Shown piece by piece: positions 52,273 to 64,000 of a stretch of DNA of 64,000 nucleotides (its first letter is position 1; every line of letters starts with the position of its first letter). The notes below the pieces were generated by a model. That model was given only the letters and a program-made list of their open reading frames with translations, was not told the origin of the DNA and did no database searches. A program made the translations under genes and the position numbers. Origin of the DNA: Xenopus tropicalis (lineage: Eukaryota; Chordata; Amphibia; Anura; Pipidae); the NCBI RefSeq assembly GCF_000004195.4, contig NC_030681.2, positions 125,503 to 189,502 on the forward strand. Reading direction: 5' to 3'.

Positions 52273-53225
52273 NNNNNNNNNNNNNNNNNNNNNNNNNNNN
52301 NNNNNNNNNNNNNNNNNNNNNNNNNNNNNNNNNNNNNNNNNNNNNNNNNNNNNNNNNNNNNNNNNNNNNNNNNNNNNNNNNNNNNNNNNNNNNNNNNNNN
52401 NNNNNNNNNNNNNNNNNNNNNNNNNNNNNNNNNNNNNNNNNNNNNNNNNNNNNNNNNNNNNNNNNNNNNNNNNNNNNNNNNNNNNNNNNNNNNNNNNNNN
52501 NNNNNNNNNNNNNNNNNNNNNNNNNNNNNNNNNNNNNNNNNNNNNNNNNNNNNNNNNNNNNNNNNNNNNNNNNNNNNNNNNNNNNNNNNNNNNNNNNNNN
52601 NNNNNNNNNNNNNNNNNNNNNNNNNNNNNNNNNNNNNNNNNNNNNNNNNNNNNNNNNNNNNNNNNNNNNNNNNNNNNNNNNNNNNNNNNNNNNNNNNNNN
52701 NNNNNNNNNNNNNNNNNNNNNNNNNNNNNNNNNNNNNNNNNNNNNNNNNNNNNNNNNNNNNNNNNNNNNNNNNNNNNNNNNNNNNNNNNNNNNNNNNNNN
52801 NNNNNNNNNNNNNNNNNNNNNNNNNNNNNNNNNNNNNNNNNNNNNNNNNNNNNNNNNNNNNNNNNNNNNNNNNNNNNNNNNNNNNNNNNNNNNNNNNNNN
52901 NNNNNNNNNNNNNNNNNNNNNNNNNNNNNNNNNNNNNNNNNNNNNNNNNNNNNNNNNNNNNNNNNNNNNNNNNNNNNNNNNNNNNNNNNNNNNNNNNNNN
53001 NNNNNNNNNNNNNNNNNNNNNNNNNNNNNNNNNNNNNNNNNNNNNNNNNNNNNNNNNNNNNNNNNNNNNNNNNNNNNNNNNNNNNNNNNNNNNNNNNNNN
53101 NNNNNNNNNNNNNNNNNNNNNNNNNNNNNNNNNNNNNNNNNNNNNNNNNNNNNNNNNNNNNNNNNNNNNNNNNNNNNNNNNNNNNNNNNNNNNNNNNNNN
53201 NNNNNNNNNNNNNNNNNNNNNNNNN
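52273..53225. other. assembly gap, 953 N
   Basis: Unresolved bases between a 104-bp repeat and a 23-bp repeat. True size and content unknown; a missing ephb2 exon could lie here. Confidence 0.99.
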
Positions 53226-54408
53226 TAACCCCTGTGTGTGGCTCCCCTGTACCCCTGTGGTGTGGCTCCCCGTACCCCTGTGTGTGGCCCCCCTGTACCC
53301 GTGTGTGTGGCTCCCCTGTACCCCTGTGTGTGGCCCCCCTGTACCCCTGTGTGTGGCCCCCTGTAACCCTGTGTGTGGCCCCCCTGTACCCCTGTGTGTG
53401 GCCCCCCTGTACCCCTGTGTGTGGCCCCCCTGTACCCGTGTGTGTGGCTCCCCTGTACCCCTGTGTGTGGCTCCCCTTGTACCCCTGTGTGTGACCCCCC
53501 TGTACCCGTGTGTGTGGCTCCCCTGTACCCCTGTGTGTGGCCCCCCTGTACCCGTGTGTGTGGCCCCCTGTACCCCGTGTGTGGTACCCCTGTGTGTGGC
53601 CCCCCTGTACCCCTGTGTGTGGCCCCCCTGTACCCGTGTGTGTGGCTCCCCTGTACCCCTGTGTGTGGCTCCCCTGTACCCCTGTGTGTGGCCCCTGCTA
53701 CCCCTGTGTGTGGCCCCCCTGTACCGTGATGTGTGGCCCCCTGTACCCCTGTGTGTGGCTCCCCTGTACCCGGTGTGTGGCTCCCCTGTACCCCTGTGTG
53801 TGGCCCCTGTACCCCTGTGTGTGGCCCCCCTGTACCCGTGTGTTGTGGCCCCCTGTACCCCTGTGTGTGGCCCCCCTGTACCCGTGTGTGGCCCCCTGTA
53901 CCCCTGTGTGTGGCTCCCCTGTACCCGTGTGTGTGGCTCCCTGTACCCCTGTGTGTGGCCCCCCTGTACCCCTGTGTGTGGCTCCCCTGTACCCGTGTGT
54001 GCTGGCCCCCTGTACCCCTGTGTGTGGCCCCCCTGTACCCCTGTGTGTGGCCCCCTGTACCCGTGTGTGTGGCCCCCTGTACCCCTGTGTGTGGCTCCCC
54101 TGTACCCGTGTGTGTGGCCCCCCTGTACCCCTGTGTGTGCCCCCCTGTACCCGTGTGTGTGGCCCCCTGTACCCCTGTGTGTGGCCCCCCTGTACCCGTG
54201 TGTGTGGCCCCCCTGTACCCCTGTGTGTGGCTCCCCTGTACCCGTGTGTGTGGCCCCCTGTACCCCTGTGTGTTGTCCCCTGTACCCCTGTGTGTGGCCC
54301 CCCTGTACCCGTGTGTGTGGCCCCCCTGTACCCCTGTGTGTGGCTCCCCTGTACCCGTGTGTGTGGCCCCCCTGTACCCGTGTGTGTGGCCCCCCTGTAC
54401 CCCTGTAT
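53226..54408. repeat. 22-24 bp minisatellite
   Basis: About 51 units of CCTGTACCCCTGTGTGTGGC CCC with TGTACCCGTG and GGCTCCC variants. Frequent single-base indels. Confidence 0.95.
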
Positions 54409-55049
54409 AACACTGGGGGGCAGAAGCTCTGATTAACCCTTTAGTGGCCCCAGCTGCAGGGAGAGAGATATGGGGGCAGTGGGGGCCCAGTTTGCGCAGG
54501 AATCAGTTTTTCTGCTGAAATAAAGCAGCCGCCCTTTCCCAGCAGGGAGTGGGGGGCCGGGGGGCCGGGGGGGGCGCATTACCTCAGTAATGACTTCATT
54601 CTGTTTGAGTGGGACCCGCGGCTGCCAAAATGCTCTGGGTCCCTGGGGGGGGGGCAATCATACAGATAATACCTATACATTCCCCAGGCCTGGCTTCTGC
54701 CCCCACCCTGTATCCTGGGAAACCTTCCAGCTCCTCCCACATAACAAGCTGCCCCCCCAACATCATGAGAAGGGGCAAAAACACAGAGAGAAAGAAAGGG
54801 GAGGGCAAATTGGCTGCAAATTCTGGTCGGGCCCCGGGGCCACTTACTGCAGCTAAACCCCAATGTTACTGGCCAATAAGTGGGGCAATAACAGTGTGCT
54901 GGGGGGGGGCTGCAAGTATTGCCCCAATGGCCACCTCAGGCACCAAATGCCAGTAACGGGGAGGCAGTGAGTGGGAGCCATGTTGCAGCATGGGGCCCCC
55001 CAGCACACACAGTAAGAATGGGAGCCATGTTGCACGGCTGGGGGGGGGG
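54409..55049. other. unique sequence between two arrays
   Basis: No recognised exon. A sense-strand stretch reading PLKQNEVITEV before a GTAATG near 54585 looks exon-like only superficially and matches no Eph sequence I know. Confidence 0.5.
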
Positions 55050-58000
55050 AATTAGTACAAGTGAGTGAGCGAAAGGGCCGGGGGGTTAGTGCAAGTGAGT
55101 GAGTGAGCGAAAGGGCCGGGGGGGGGATTAGTGCAAGTGAGTGAGCGAGAGGGCCGGGGGGTTTAGTGCAAGTGAGTGAGCGAGAGGGCCGGGGGGGGTT
55201 TAGTGCAAGTGAGTGAGTGAGAGGGCCGGGGGGTTAGTGCAAGTGAGTGAGTGAGAGGGCCGGGGGGTAGTGCAAGTGAGTGAGAGGGCCGGGGGGGTTA
55301 GTGCAAGTGAGTGAGTGAGAGGGTCCGGGGGGGTTAGTGCAAGTGAGTGAGTGAGAGGGCCGGGGGTTAGTGCAAGTGAGCGAGAGGGCCGGGGTGGGGT
55401 TAGTGCAAGTGAGTGAGTGAGAGGGCCGGGGGTTAGTGCAAGTGAGTGAGCGAGAGGGCCGGGGGGGTTAGTGCAAGTGAGTGAGAGGGCCGGGGGTTAG
55501 TGCAAGTGAGTGAGTGAGAGGGCCGGGGGGGTTAGTGCAAGTGAGTGAGAGGGCCGGGGGGTTAGTGCAAGTGAGTGAGTGAGAGGCCGGGTGGGGGTTA
55601 GTGCAAGTGAGTGAGTGAGAGGGCCGGGGGGGTTAGTGCAAGTGAGTGAGAGGGCCGGGGGGGTTAGTGCAAGTGATGTGAGTGAGAGGGCCGGGGGGGG
55701 TTAGTGCAAGTGAGTGAGTGAGAGGGGCCGGGGGGTTAGTGCAAGTGAGTGAGTGAGAGGGCCGGGGGGTTAGTGCAAGTGAGTGAGAGGGCCGGGGGGG
55801 GGTTAGTGCAAGTGAGTGAGTGAGAGGGGCCGGGGGGGTTAGTGCAAGTGAGTGAGTGAGAGGGCCGGGGGGGTTAGTGCAAGTGAGTGAGTGAGAGGGC
55901 CGGGGGGGGTTAGTGCAAGTGAGTGAGCGAGAGGGCACAGAGGGGGGGGGATTAGTGCAAGTGAGTGAGTGAGAGGGCGGGGTTAGTGCAAGTGAGTGAG
56001 TGAGAGGGGCCGGGGGGGTTAGTGCAAGTGAGTGAGTGAGAGGCCGGGGGGGTATATGCAAGTGAGTGAGTGAGAGGGCCGGGGGTTAGTGCAAGTGAGT
56101 GAGCGAGAGGGCCGGGGGGTTAAGGGGGGGTTAGTGCAAGTGAGTGAGTGAGAGGCCGGGGGGTTAGTGCAAGTGAGTGAGCACAGTGAGTGAGTGAGAG
56201 GGCCGGGCGGGGTTAGTGCAAGTGAGTGAGCGAGAGGGCCGGGGGCGTTAGTGCAAGTGAGTGAGCGAGAGGGGCCGGGGTTAGTGCAGAGTGAAGCTTT
56301 GAGAGCCGGGGGGGTTAGTGCAAGTGAGTGAGCGAGAGGGCCGGGGGGTTTTAAGTGCAAGTGAGTGAGCGAGAGGGCCGGGGGGGGTTAGTGCAAGTGA
56401 GTGAGTGAGAGGGCCGGGGGGGGTTAGTGCAAGTGAGTGAGTGAGAGGGCCGGAGGGGTTAGTGCAAGTGAGTGAGTGAGAGGGCCGGGGGGGGTTAGTG
56501 CAAGTGAGTGAGCGAGAGGGCCGGGGAGGGTTAGTGCAAGTGAGTGAGTGAGAGGGCCGGGGGTTAGTGCAAGTGAGTGAGCGAGAGGCGGGGGGGGGTT
56601 AGTGCAAGTGAGTGAGAGGGCCGGGGGGTTAGTGCAAGTGAGTGAGTGAGGGGCCGGGGGGGGTTAGTGCAAGTGAGTGAGTGAGAGGGCCGGGGGGGGT
56701 TAGTGCAAGTGAGTGAGTGAGAGGGCCGGGGGGGTTAGTGCAAGTGAGTGAAGGAGAGGGCCGGGGGGGGGGGATTTAGTGCAAGTGAGTGAGTGAGCGA
56801 GAGGGCCGGGGGGGTTAGTGCAAGTGAGTGAGCGAGAGGGCCGGGGGGGGGGATTAGTGCAAGTGAGTGAGTGAGAGGGCCGGGGGGTTAGTGCAAGTGA
56901 GTGAGTGAGAGGGCCGGGGGGTTAGTGCAAGTGAGTGAGAGGGCCGGGGGGGGGTTAGTGCAAGTGAGTGAGAGGGCCGGGGCTGGGTTAGTGCAAGTGA
57001 GTGAGTGAGAGGGCCGGGGGGATTAGTGCAAGTGAGTGAGTGAGAGGGCCGGGGGGTTAGTGCAAGTGAGTGAGTGAGAGGGCCGGGGGGGTTAGTGCAA
57101 GTGAGTGAGAGGGCCGGGGGGGGGGGTTAGTGCAAGTGAGTGAGAGGGCCGGGGGGGGGTTAGTGCAAGTGAGTGAGTGAGAGGGCCGGGGGGATTAGTG
57201 CAAGTGAGTGAGTGAGAGGGCCGGGGGTTAGTGCAAGTGAGTGAGTGAGAGGGGCCGGGGGGGGGTTAGTGCAAGTGAGTGAGAGGGCCGGGGGGGGGTT
57301 AGTGCAAGTGAGTGAGTGAGAGGGCCGGGGGGTAGTGCAAGTGAGTGAGTGAGAGGGCCGGGGGGGTTTGTGCAAGTGAGTGAGTGAGAGGGCCGGGGGG
57401 GGTTAGTGCAAGTGAGTGAGCGAGAGGCCGGGGGGGGGGGATTAGTGCAAGTGAGTGAGTGAGAGGGCCGGGGGGTTAGTGCAAGTGAGTGAGTGACTGG
57501 AGAGGGCCGGGGGTTAGTGCAAGTGAGTGAGTGAAGGGCCCGGGGGGGGTTAGTGCAAGTGAGTGAGTGAGAGGGCCGGGGAGGGTTAGTGCAAGTGAGT
57601 GAGCGAGAGGGGCCGGGGGTGGGGGGGGTTAGTGCAAGTGAGTGAGTGAGAGGGCCGGGGGGTTAGTGCAAGTGAGTGAGTGAGAGGGCCGGGGGGGTTA
57701 GTGCAAGTGAGTGAGTGAGAGGGGTCCGGGGGGGGTTTAGTGCAAGTGAGTGAGCGAGAGGGCCGCGGGGGTTAGTGCAAGTGAGTGAGCGAGAGGGCCG
57801 TGGGGGGTTAGTGCAAGTGAGTGAGCGAGAGGGCCGGGTGGGGGTTAGTGCAAGTGAGTGAGCGAGAGCCGGGGGGGGGGGGGATAGTGCAAGTGAGTGA
57901 GTGAGCGAGAGGGCCGGGGGGGTTAGTGCAAGTGAGTGAGCGAGAGGGCCGGGGGGGGATTAGTGCAAGTGAGTGATGTGAGCGAGAGCGGCCGGGGGGG

Positions 58001-61000
58001 ATTAGTGCAAGTGAGTGAGCGAGAGAGGCCGGGGGATTAGTGCAAGTGAGTGAGCGAGAGGGCCGGGGGGGTTAGTGCAAGTTGAGTGAGTGAGAGGGCC
58101 AGGGGGGTTAGTGCAAGTGAGTGAGCGAGAGGGCCGGGGGGGTTAGTGCAAGTGAGTGAGTGAGAGGGCCAGGGGGGTTAGTGCAAGTGAGTGAGTGAGA
58201 GGGCCGGGGGGTTAGTGCAAGTGAGTGAGTGAGAGGGCGGGGGGGGGTTTTTAGTGCAAGTGAGTGAGTGAGAGGGCCGGGGGGTTAGTGCAAGTGAGTG
58301 AGTGAGAGGGCCGGGGGGTTTTAGTGCAAGTGTCCGATGAGTGAGGGAGGGCCGGGGGGGTTAGTGCAAGTGAGTGAGTGAGAGGGCCGGGGGGTTTAGT
58401 GCAAGTGAGTGAGAGGGCCGGGGGGGTTAGTGCAAGTGAGTGAGTGAGAGGGCCGGGGGGGGTTAGTGCAAGTGAGTGAGAGGGCCAGGGGGTTAGTGCA
58501 AGTGAGTGAGTGAGAGGGCCGGGGGTTAGTGCAAGTGAGTGAGTGAGAGGGCCGGGGGGTTAGTGCAAGTGAGTGAGTGAGAGGGGCCGGGGGGGGTTAG
58601 TGCAAGTGAGTGAGTGAGAGGGCCGGGGGGGTTAGTGCAAGTGAGTGAGTGAGAGGGCCGGGGGGTTAGTGCAAGTGAGTGAGTGAGAGGGTCCGGGAGG
58701 TTAGTGCAAGTGAGTGAGTGAGAGGGCCGGGGGGGTTAGTGCAAGTGAGTGAGCGAGAGGGGGGGGGGGATTAGTGCAAGTGAGTGAGTGAGCGAGAGGG
58801 CCGGGGGGTTAGTGCAAGTGAGTGAGATGGGCCGGGGGTTAGTGCAAGTGAGTGAGTGAGAGGCCGGGGGGGGTTAGTGCAAGTGAGTGAGTGAGAGGGC
58901 CGGGGGTTATAGTGCAAGTGAAGGAGTGAGAGGGCCGGGGAGGGGTTAGTGCAAGTGAGTGAGAGGGGCCGGGGGGTTAGTGCAAGTGAGTGAGTGAGAG
59001 GGCCGGGGGGGTTAGTGCAAGTGAGTGAGTGAGAGGGCCGGGGGGGGTTAGTGCAAGTGAGTGAGTGAGAGGGCCGGGGGGTTAGTGCAAGTGAGTGAGT
59101 GAGAGGGGCCGGCGGGGGTTAGTGCAAGTGAGTGAGTGAGAGGGCCGGGGGGTAGTGCAAGTGAGTGAGTGAGAGGCGCCGGGAGGGGTTAGTGCAAGTG
59201 AGTGAGTGAGCAGGCCGGGGGGGGTTAGTGCAAGTGAGTGAGTGAGAGGGCCGGGGGGTTAGTGCAAGTGAGTGAGTGAGAGGGCCGGGGGGTTAGTGCA
59301 AGTGAGTGAGTGAGAGGGCCGGGGGGGTTAGTGCAAGTGAGTGAGAGGGCCGGGGGGTTAGTGCAAGTGAGTGAGTGAGAGGGGCCGGGGGTTAGTGCAA
59401 GTGAGTGAGTGAGAGGGCCGGGGGGGGTTAGTGCAAGTGAGTGAGTGAGAGGGCCGGGGGGGTTAGTGCAAGTGAGTGAGTGAGAGGGCCGGGGGGGTTA
59501 GTGCAAGTGAGTGAGAGGCCGGGGGGGGTTAGTGCAAGTGAGTGAGAGGGCCGGGGGGGGGTTAGTGCAAGTGAGTGAGTGAGAGGGCCGGGGGGGGGTT
59601 AGTGCAAGTGAGTGAGTGAGAGGGCCGGGGGGTTAGTGCAATGAGTGAGTGAGAGGGCCGGGGGGGAAATTAGTGCAAGTAAGTGAGCGAGAAGGGCCGG
59701 GGAGTTAGTGCAAGTGAGTGAGTGAGAGGGCCGGGGGGGTTAGTGCAAGTGAGTGAGTGAGAGGGCCGGGGGGGGGTTAGTGCAAGTGAGTGAGTGAGAG
59801 GGCCGGGGGTTAGTGCAAAGTGAGTGAGTGAGAGGGCCGGGGGGTTAGTGCAAGTGAGTGAGAGGGCCGGAGGGGGTTAGTGCAAGTGAGTGAGAGGGCC
59901 GGGGGGGGGTTAGTGCAAGTGAGTGAGTGAGAGGGCCGGGGGGGATTAGTGCAAGTGAGTGAGTGAGAGGGCCGGGGGGTTAGTGCAAGTGAGTGAGTGA
60001 GAGGGCCGCGGGGTTAGTGCAAGTGAGTGAGAGGGCCGGGGGGGGGGTTAGTGCAAGTGAGTGAGAGGGCCGGGGGGGGGTTAGTGCAAGTGAGTGAGTG
60101 AGAGGGCCGGGGGGATTAGTGCAAGTGAGTGAGTGGAGAGGGCCGCGGGGTTAGTGCAAGTGAGTGAGTGAGAGGGCCGGGGGGGGGTTAGTGCAAGTGA
60201 GTGAGAGGGCCGGGGGGGGGTTAGTGCAAGTGAGTGAGTGAGAGGCCGGGGGGTTAGGTGCAAGTGAGTGAGTGAGAGGGCCGGGGGGGTTTGTGCAAGT
60301 GAGTGAGTGAGAGGGCGGGGTTAGTGCAAGTGAGTGAGCGAGAGGGCCGGGGGGGGGGATTAGTGCAAGTGAGTGAGTTGGAGAGGGCCGGGTTAGTGCA
60401 AGTGAGTGAGTGAGAGGGCCGGGGGGGTTAGTGCAAGTGAGTGAGTGAGAGGGCCGGGGGGGTTTAGTGCAAGTGAGTGAGTGAGAGGGCCGGGGGGGGT
60501 TAGTGCAAGTGAGTGAGCGAGAGGGCCGGGGGGGGGGTTATGTGCAAGTGAGTGAGTGAGAGGGCCGGGGGGGTTAGTGCAAGTGAGTGAGTGAGAGGGC
60601 GGGGGCGGGTTAGTGCAAGTGAGTGAGTGAGAGGGCCGGGGGGGGTTAGTGCAAGTGAGTGAGCGAGAGGGCCGGGGGGGGTTAGTGCAAGTGAGTGAGC
60701 GAGAGGGCCGGGGGGGTTAGTGCAAGTGAGTGAGCGAGAGGGCCGGTGGGGGTTAGTGCAAGTGAGTGAGCGAGAGGCCGGGGGGGGGGGGGGATTAGTG
60801 CAAGTGAGTGAGTGAGCGAGAGGGCCGGGGGGGGTTAGTGCAAGTGAGTGAGCGAGAGGGCCGGCAGGGGGGGGGATTAGTGCAAGTGAGTGAGTGAGCG
60901 AGAGGGCCGGGGGGGATTAGTGCAAGTGAGTGAGCGAGAGGGCCGCGGGGGGATTAGTGCAAGTGAGTGAGCGAGAGGGGCCGGGGGGTTAGTGCAAGTG

Positions 61001-63990
61001 AGTGAGTGAGAGGGCCAGGGGTCGTTAGTGCAAGTGAGTGAGCGAGAGGGCCGCGGGGGGTTAGTGCAAGTGAGTGAGTGAGAGGGCCAGGGGGGTTAGT
61101 GCAAGTGAGTGAGTGAGAGGGCGGGGGGTTAGTGCAAGTGAGTGAGTGAGAGGGCCGGGGGGGTTAGTGCAAGTGAGTGAGTGAGAGGGCCGGGGTTAGT
61201 GCAAGTGAGTGAGTGAGAGGCCGGGGGGGGTTAGTGCAAGTGAGTGAGTGAGAGGGCCGGCGGGGGTTAGTGCAAGTGAGTGAGTGAGAGGGCCGGGGGG
61301 GGTTATTTGCAAGTGAGTGAGAGGGCCGGGGGGGTTAGTGCAAGTGAGTGAGTGAGAGGGCCGGGGGGGGTTAGTGCAAGTGAGTGAGAGGGCCAGGGGG
61401 GTTAGTGCAAGTGAGTGAGTGAGAGGGCCGGGGGGGTTAGTGCAAGTGAGTGAGTGAGAGGGCCGGGGGGGTTAGTGCAAGTGAGTGAGTGAGAGGGCCG
61501 GGGGGGTTAGTGCAAGTGAGTGAGTGAGAGGGCCGGGGGGGTTAGTGCAAGTGAGTGAGTGAGAGGGCCCGGGGGGTTAGTGCAACGTGAGTGAGTGAGA
61601 GGGCCGGGGGGGGTTAGTGCAAGTGAGTGAGTGAGAGCGGCCGGGGGGTTAGTGCAAGTGAGTGAGCGAGAGGGCCGGGGGGGGGGGATTAGTGCAAGTG
61701 AGTGAGTGAGCGAGAGGGCCGGGGGGTTAGTGCAAGTGAGTGAGAGGGCCGGGGGTTAGTGCAAGTGAGTGAGTGAGAGGCCGGGGGGGGTTAGTGCAAG
61801 TGAGTGAGTGAGAGGGCCGGGGGGGTTAGTGCAAGTGAGTGAGTGAGAGGGCCGGGGGGCTAGTGCAAGTGAGTGAGAGGGCCGGGGGGTTAGTGCAAGT
61901 GAGTGAGTGAGAGGGCCGGGGGGTTAGTGCAAGTGAGTGAGTGAGAGGGCCGGGGGGGTTAGTGCAAGTGAGTGAGTGAGAGGGCCGGGGGGTTAGTGCA
62001 AGTGAGTGAGTGAGAGGGCCGGGGGGGTTAGTGCAAGTGAGTGAGTGAGAGGGCCGGGGGGGTTAGTGCAAGTGAGTGAGTGAGAGGGCGGGGGGTTAGT
62101 GCAAGTGAGTGAGTGAAAGGGCCGGGGGGGGTTAGTGCAAGTGAGTGAGTGAGAGGGCCGGGGGTTAGTGCAGTGAGTGAGTGAGAGGGCCGGGGGGGTT
62201 AGTGCAAGTGAGTGAGTGAGAGGGCCGGGGGCTTAGTGCAAGTGAGTGAGAGGGCCGGGGGTTAGTGCAAGTGAGTGAGTGAGGGGCCGGGGGGTTAGTG
62301 CAAGTGAGTGAGTGAGAGGGCCGGGGGCGTTAGTGCAAGTGAGTGAGTGAGAGGGCCGGGGGGGTTAGTGCAAGTGAGTGAGTGAGAGGGCCGGGGGGGG
62401 TTAGTGCAAGTGAGTGAGAGGGCCGGGGGGGGTTAGTGCAAGTGAGTGAGAGGGCCGGGGGGGGGTTAGTGCAAGTGAGTGAGTGAGAGGGCCGGGGGGG
62501 TTAGTGCAAGTGAGTGAGTGAGAGGGCCGGGGGGTTAGTGCAAGTGAGTGAGTGAGAGGGCCGGGGGGGAAATTAGTGCAAGTAAGTGAGCGAGAGGGCC
62601 GCGGGAGTTAGTGCAAGTGAGTGAGTGAGAGGGCCGGGGGGGTTAGTGCAAGTGAGTGAGTGAGAGGCCGGGGGGGGGTTAGTGCAAGTGAGTGAGTGAG
62701 AGGGCCGGGGGGTTAGTGCAAGTGAGTGAGTGAGAGGGCCGGGGGGGTTAGTGCAAGTGAGTGAGCGAGAGGTTGCCGGGGGGGGGGATTAGTGCAAGTG
62801 AGTGAGTGAGCGAGAGGGCCGGGGGGGATTAGTGCAAGTGAGTGAGTGAGAGGGCCGGGGGGGATTAGTGCAAGTGAGTGAGTGAGAGGGCCGGGGGGGG
62901 GTTAGTGCAAGTGAGTGAGTGAGAGGCCGGGGGGGGCAGTTAGTGCAAGTGAGTGAGAGGGCCGGGGGGGTTAGTGCAAGTGAGTGAGAGGCCGGGGGTA
63001 GTGCAAGTGAGTGAGAGGGCCGGGGGGGGGGTTAGTGCAAGTGAGTGAGAGGGCCGGGGGGGGCGTTTAGGCAAGTGAGTGAGAGGGCCGGGGGGGGGTT
63101 AGTGCAAGTGAGTGAGAGGGCCGGGGGGGTGTAGTGCAAGTGAGTGAGAGGGCCGGGGGGGGTAGTGCAAGTGAGTGAGAGGGCCGGGGGGTTAAGTGCA
63201 AGTGAGTGAGAGGCCGGGGGGGTTTAGTGCAAGGGTGAGGTGAAGTGAGGAGGGCCGGGGGGGGGGGTTAGTGCAACGTTAGTGAGTGAGAGGGCCGGGG
63301 GGGTTAGTGCAAGTGAGTGAGAGGGCCGGGGGGGGGGGTTAGTGCAAGTGAGTGAGAGGCCGGGGGCGGTTAGTGCAAGTGAGTGAGATGGGCCGGGGGG
63401 GGTTAGTGCAAGTGAGTGAGAGGGCCGGGGGGGTTAGTGCAAGTGAGTGAGTGAGAGGGCCGGGGGGGGTTAGTGCAAGTGAGTGAGAGGGCCGGGGGGG
63501 GGGCGCCGTTTAGTGCAAGTGAGTGAGAGGGCCGGGGGGTTAGTGCAACGGGTGGATGTGAGTGAGAGGGGCCGGGGGGGCGTGTAGTGCAAGTGAGTGA
63601 GAGGGCCGGGGGGGGGGGTTAGTGCAAGTGAGTGAGAGGGCCGGGGGGTTAGTGCAAGTGAGTGAGAGGGCCTAGGGGGGGGGTTAGTGCAAGTGAGTGA
63701 GGGGCCGTGTGAGGGAACGGGTTAGTGCAAGTGAGTGAGAGGGCCGGGGGGGTTAGTGCAAGTGAGTGAGAGGCCGGGGGGGTTAGTGCAATGTGAGTGA
63801 AGAGGGCCGAGAGAGGGGGGGTTAGTGCAAGTGAGTGAGAGGGCCGGGGGGGGTTAGTGCAAGTGAGTGAGAGGGCCGGCGGGGCGCGCCGTATAGTGCA
63901 ATCTTGTAGTGAGAGGGCCGCCTAGGGCTCGGGGTTAGTGCAAGGTGAAGTGAGAGCGGCCGGGGGGGTGTTAGTGACTACGTGTGTGAC
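55050..63990. repeat. 35-bp minisatellite of about 9 kb, open at the right edge
   Basis: Roughly 255 units of TTAGTGCAAGTGAGTGAGTG AGAGGGCCGGGGGGG. GTGAG is present two or three times per unit and the G run varies from 4 to 13. Indels and foreign bases rise sharply after about 63000, and the last 100 bases barely keep the pattern, suggesting low consensus quality near a contig end. On the sense strand each unit has CACTAACCCC and lacks AG. Confidence 0.95.
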
Positions 63991-64000
63991 CCACGTAGAC

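Noticed and set aside
52224..54432. Frames of more than 700 residues
   Set aside because: They cross 953 N bases and a 23-bp repeat; not interpretable as genes.
54560..54640. Possible upstream ephb2 exon (sense PLKQNEVITEV then GTAATG)
   Set aside because: No match to Eph ligand-binding or signal-peptide sequence and no convincing acceptor or frame.

Overview
This is vertebrate nuclear DNA, most likely from a clawed frog (Xenopus). It holds most of one gene, ephb2, on the minus strand, inside an extraordinary density of tandem repeats. The frog assignment rests on a palindromic TTAA-flanked MITE with termini TTAAAGGAACAGTAACAC (the T2/Kolobok-like type typical of Xenopus). The gene assignment rests on 13 exons that join with correct splice phases into one open frame of 716 codons plus a stop. 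That protein closely resembles EPHB2, an Eph receptor tyrosine kinase that binds ephrin-B.

Layout in the direction of transcription (high to low coordinates): 63990-54410 a 35-bp array of about 9 kb and a short unique stretch; 54408-52273 a 23-bp array and a 953-base run of N; 51767-49131 end of the Cys-rich region and first fibronectin III domain; 42975-41192 second fibronectin III domain; 40773-40450 transmembrane and juxtamembrane exons; 38110-19194 juxtamembrane and kinase exons; 13526-13371 SAM exon; 1213-1105 last exon, ending in the PDZ-binding tail SVEV. Bases 1104-1 are 3'UTR and downstream sequence. Exons for the signal peptide, the ephrin-binding domain and the start of the Cys-rich region are not visible; they lie in the N gap or beyond base 64000.

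Every intron longer than about 1.4 kb carries its own minisatellite or several; only the three short introns (147, 349 and 418 bp) lack a substantial array. Tandem repeats and the MITE make up roughly four fifths of the non-gap sequence. Nearly all long ORFs in the window are stop-free passages through these arrays and are not genes.

The most unusual feature is the 62-bp array at 1196-5752. Its unit is a copy of the 3' splice site of the last ephb2 exon (branch-point-like CTAAT, pyrimidine tract, AG) plus the first 18 coding bases, repeated about 73 times directly upstream of the real exon. Most copies would lead to a stop within about a dozen codons, so using one would remove the PDZ-binding tail. 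Second is a 9.3-kb MITE (19490-28802) whose two palindromic arms have been expanded into about 87 and 15 inverted copies of an 89-bp unit. Third is an 88-bp array (14113-19104) that places about 57 sense-strand AATAAA hexamers between the kinase and SAM exons.
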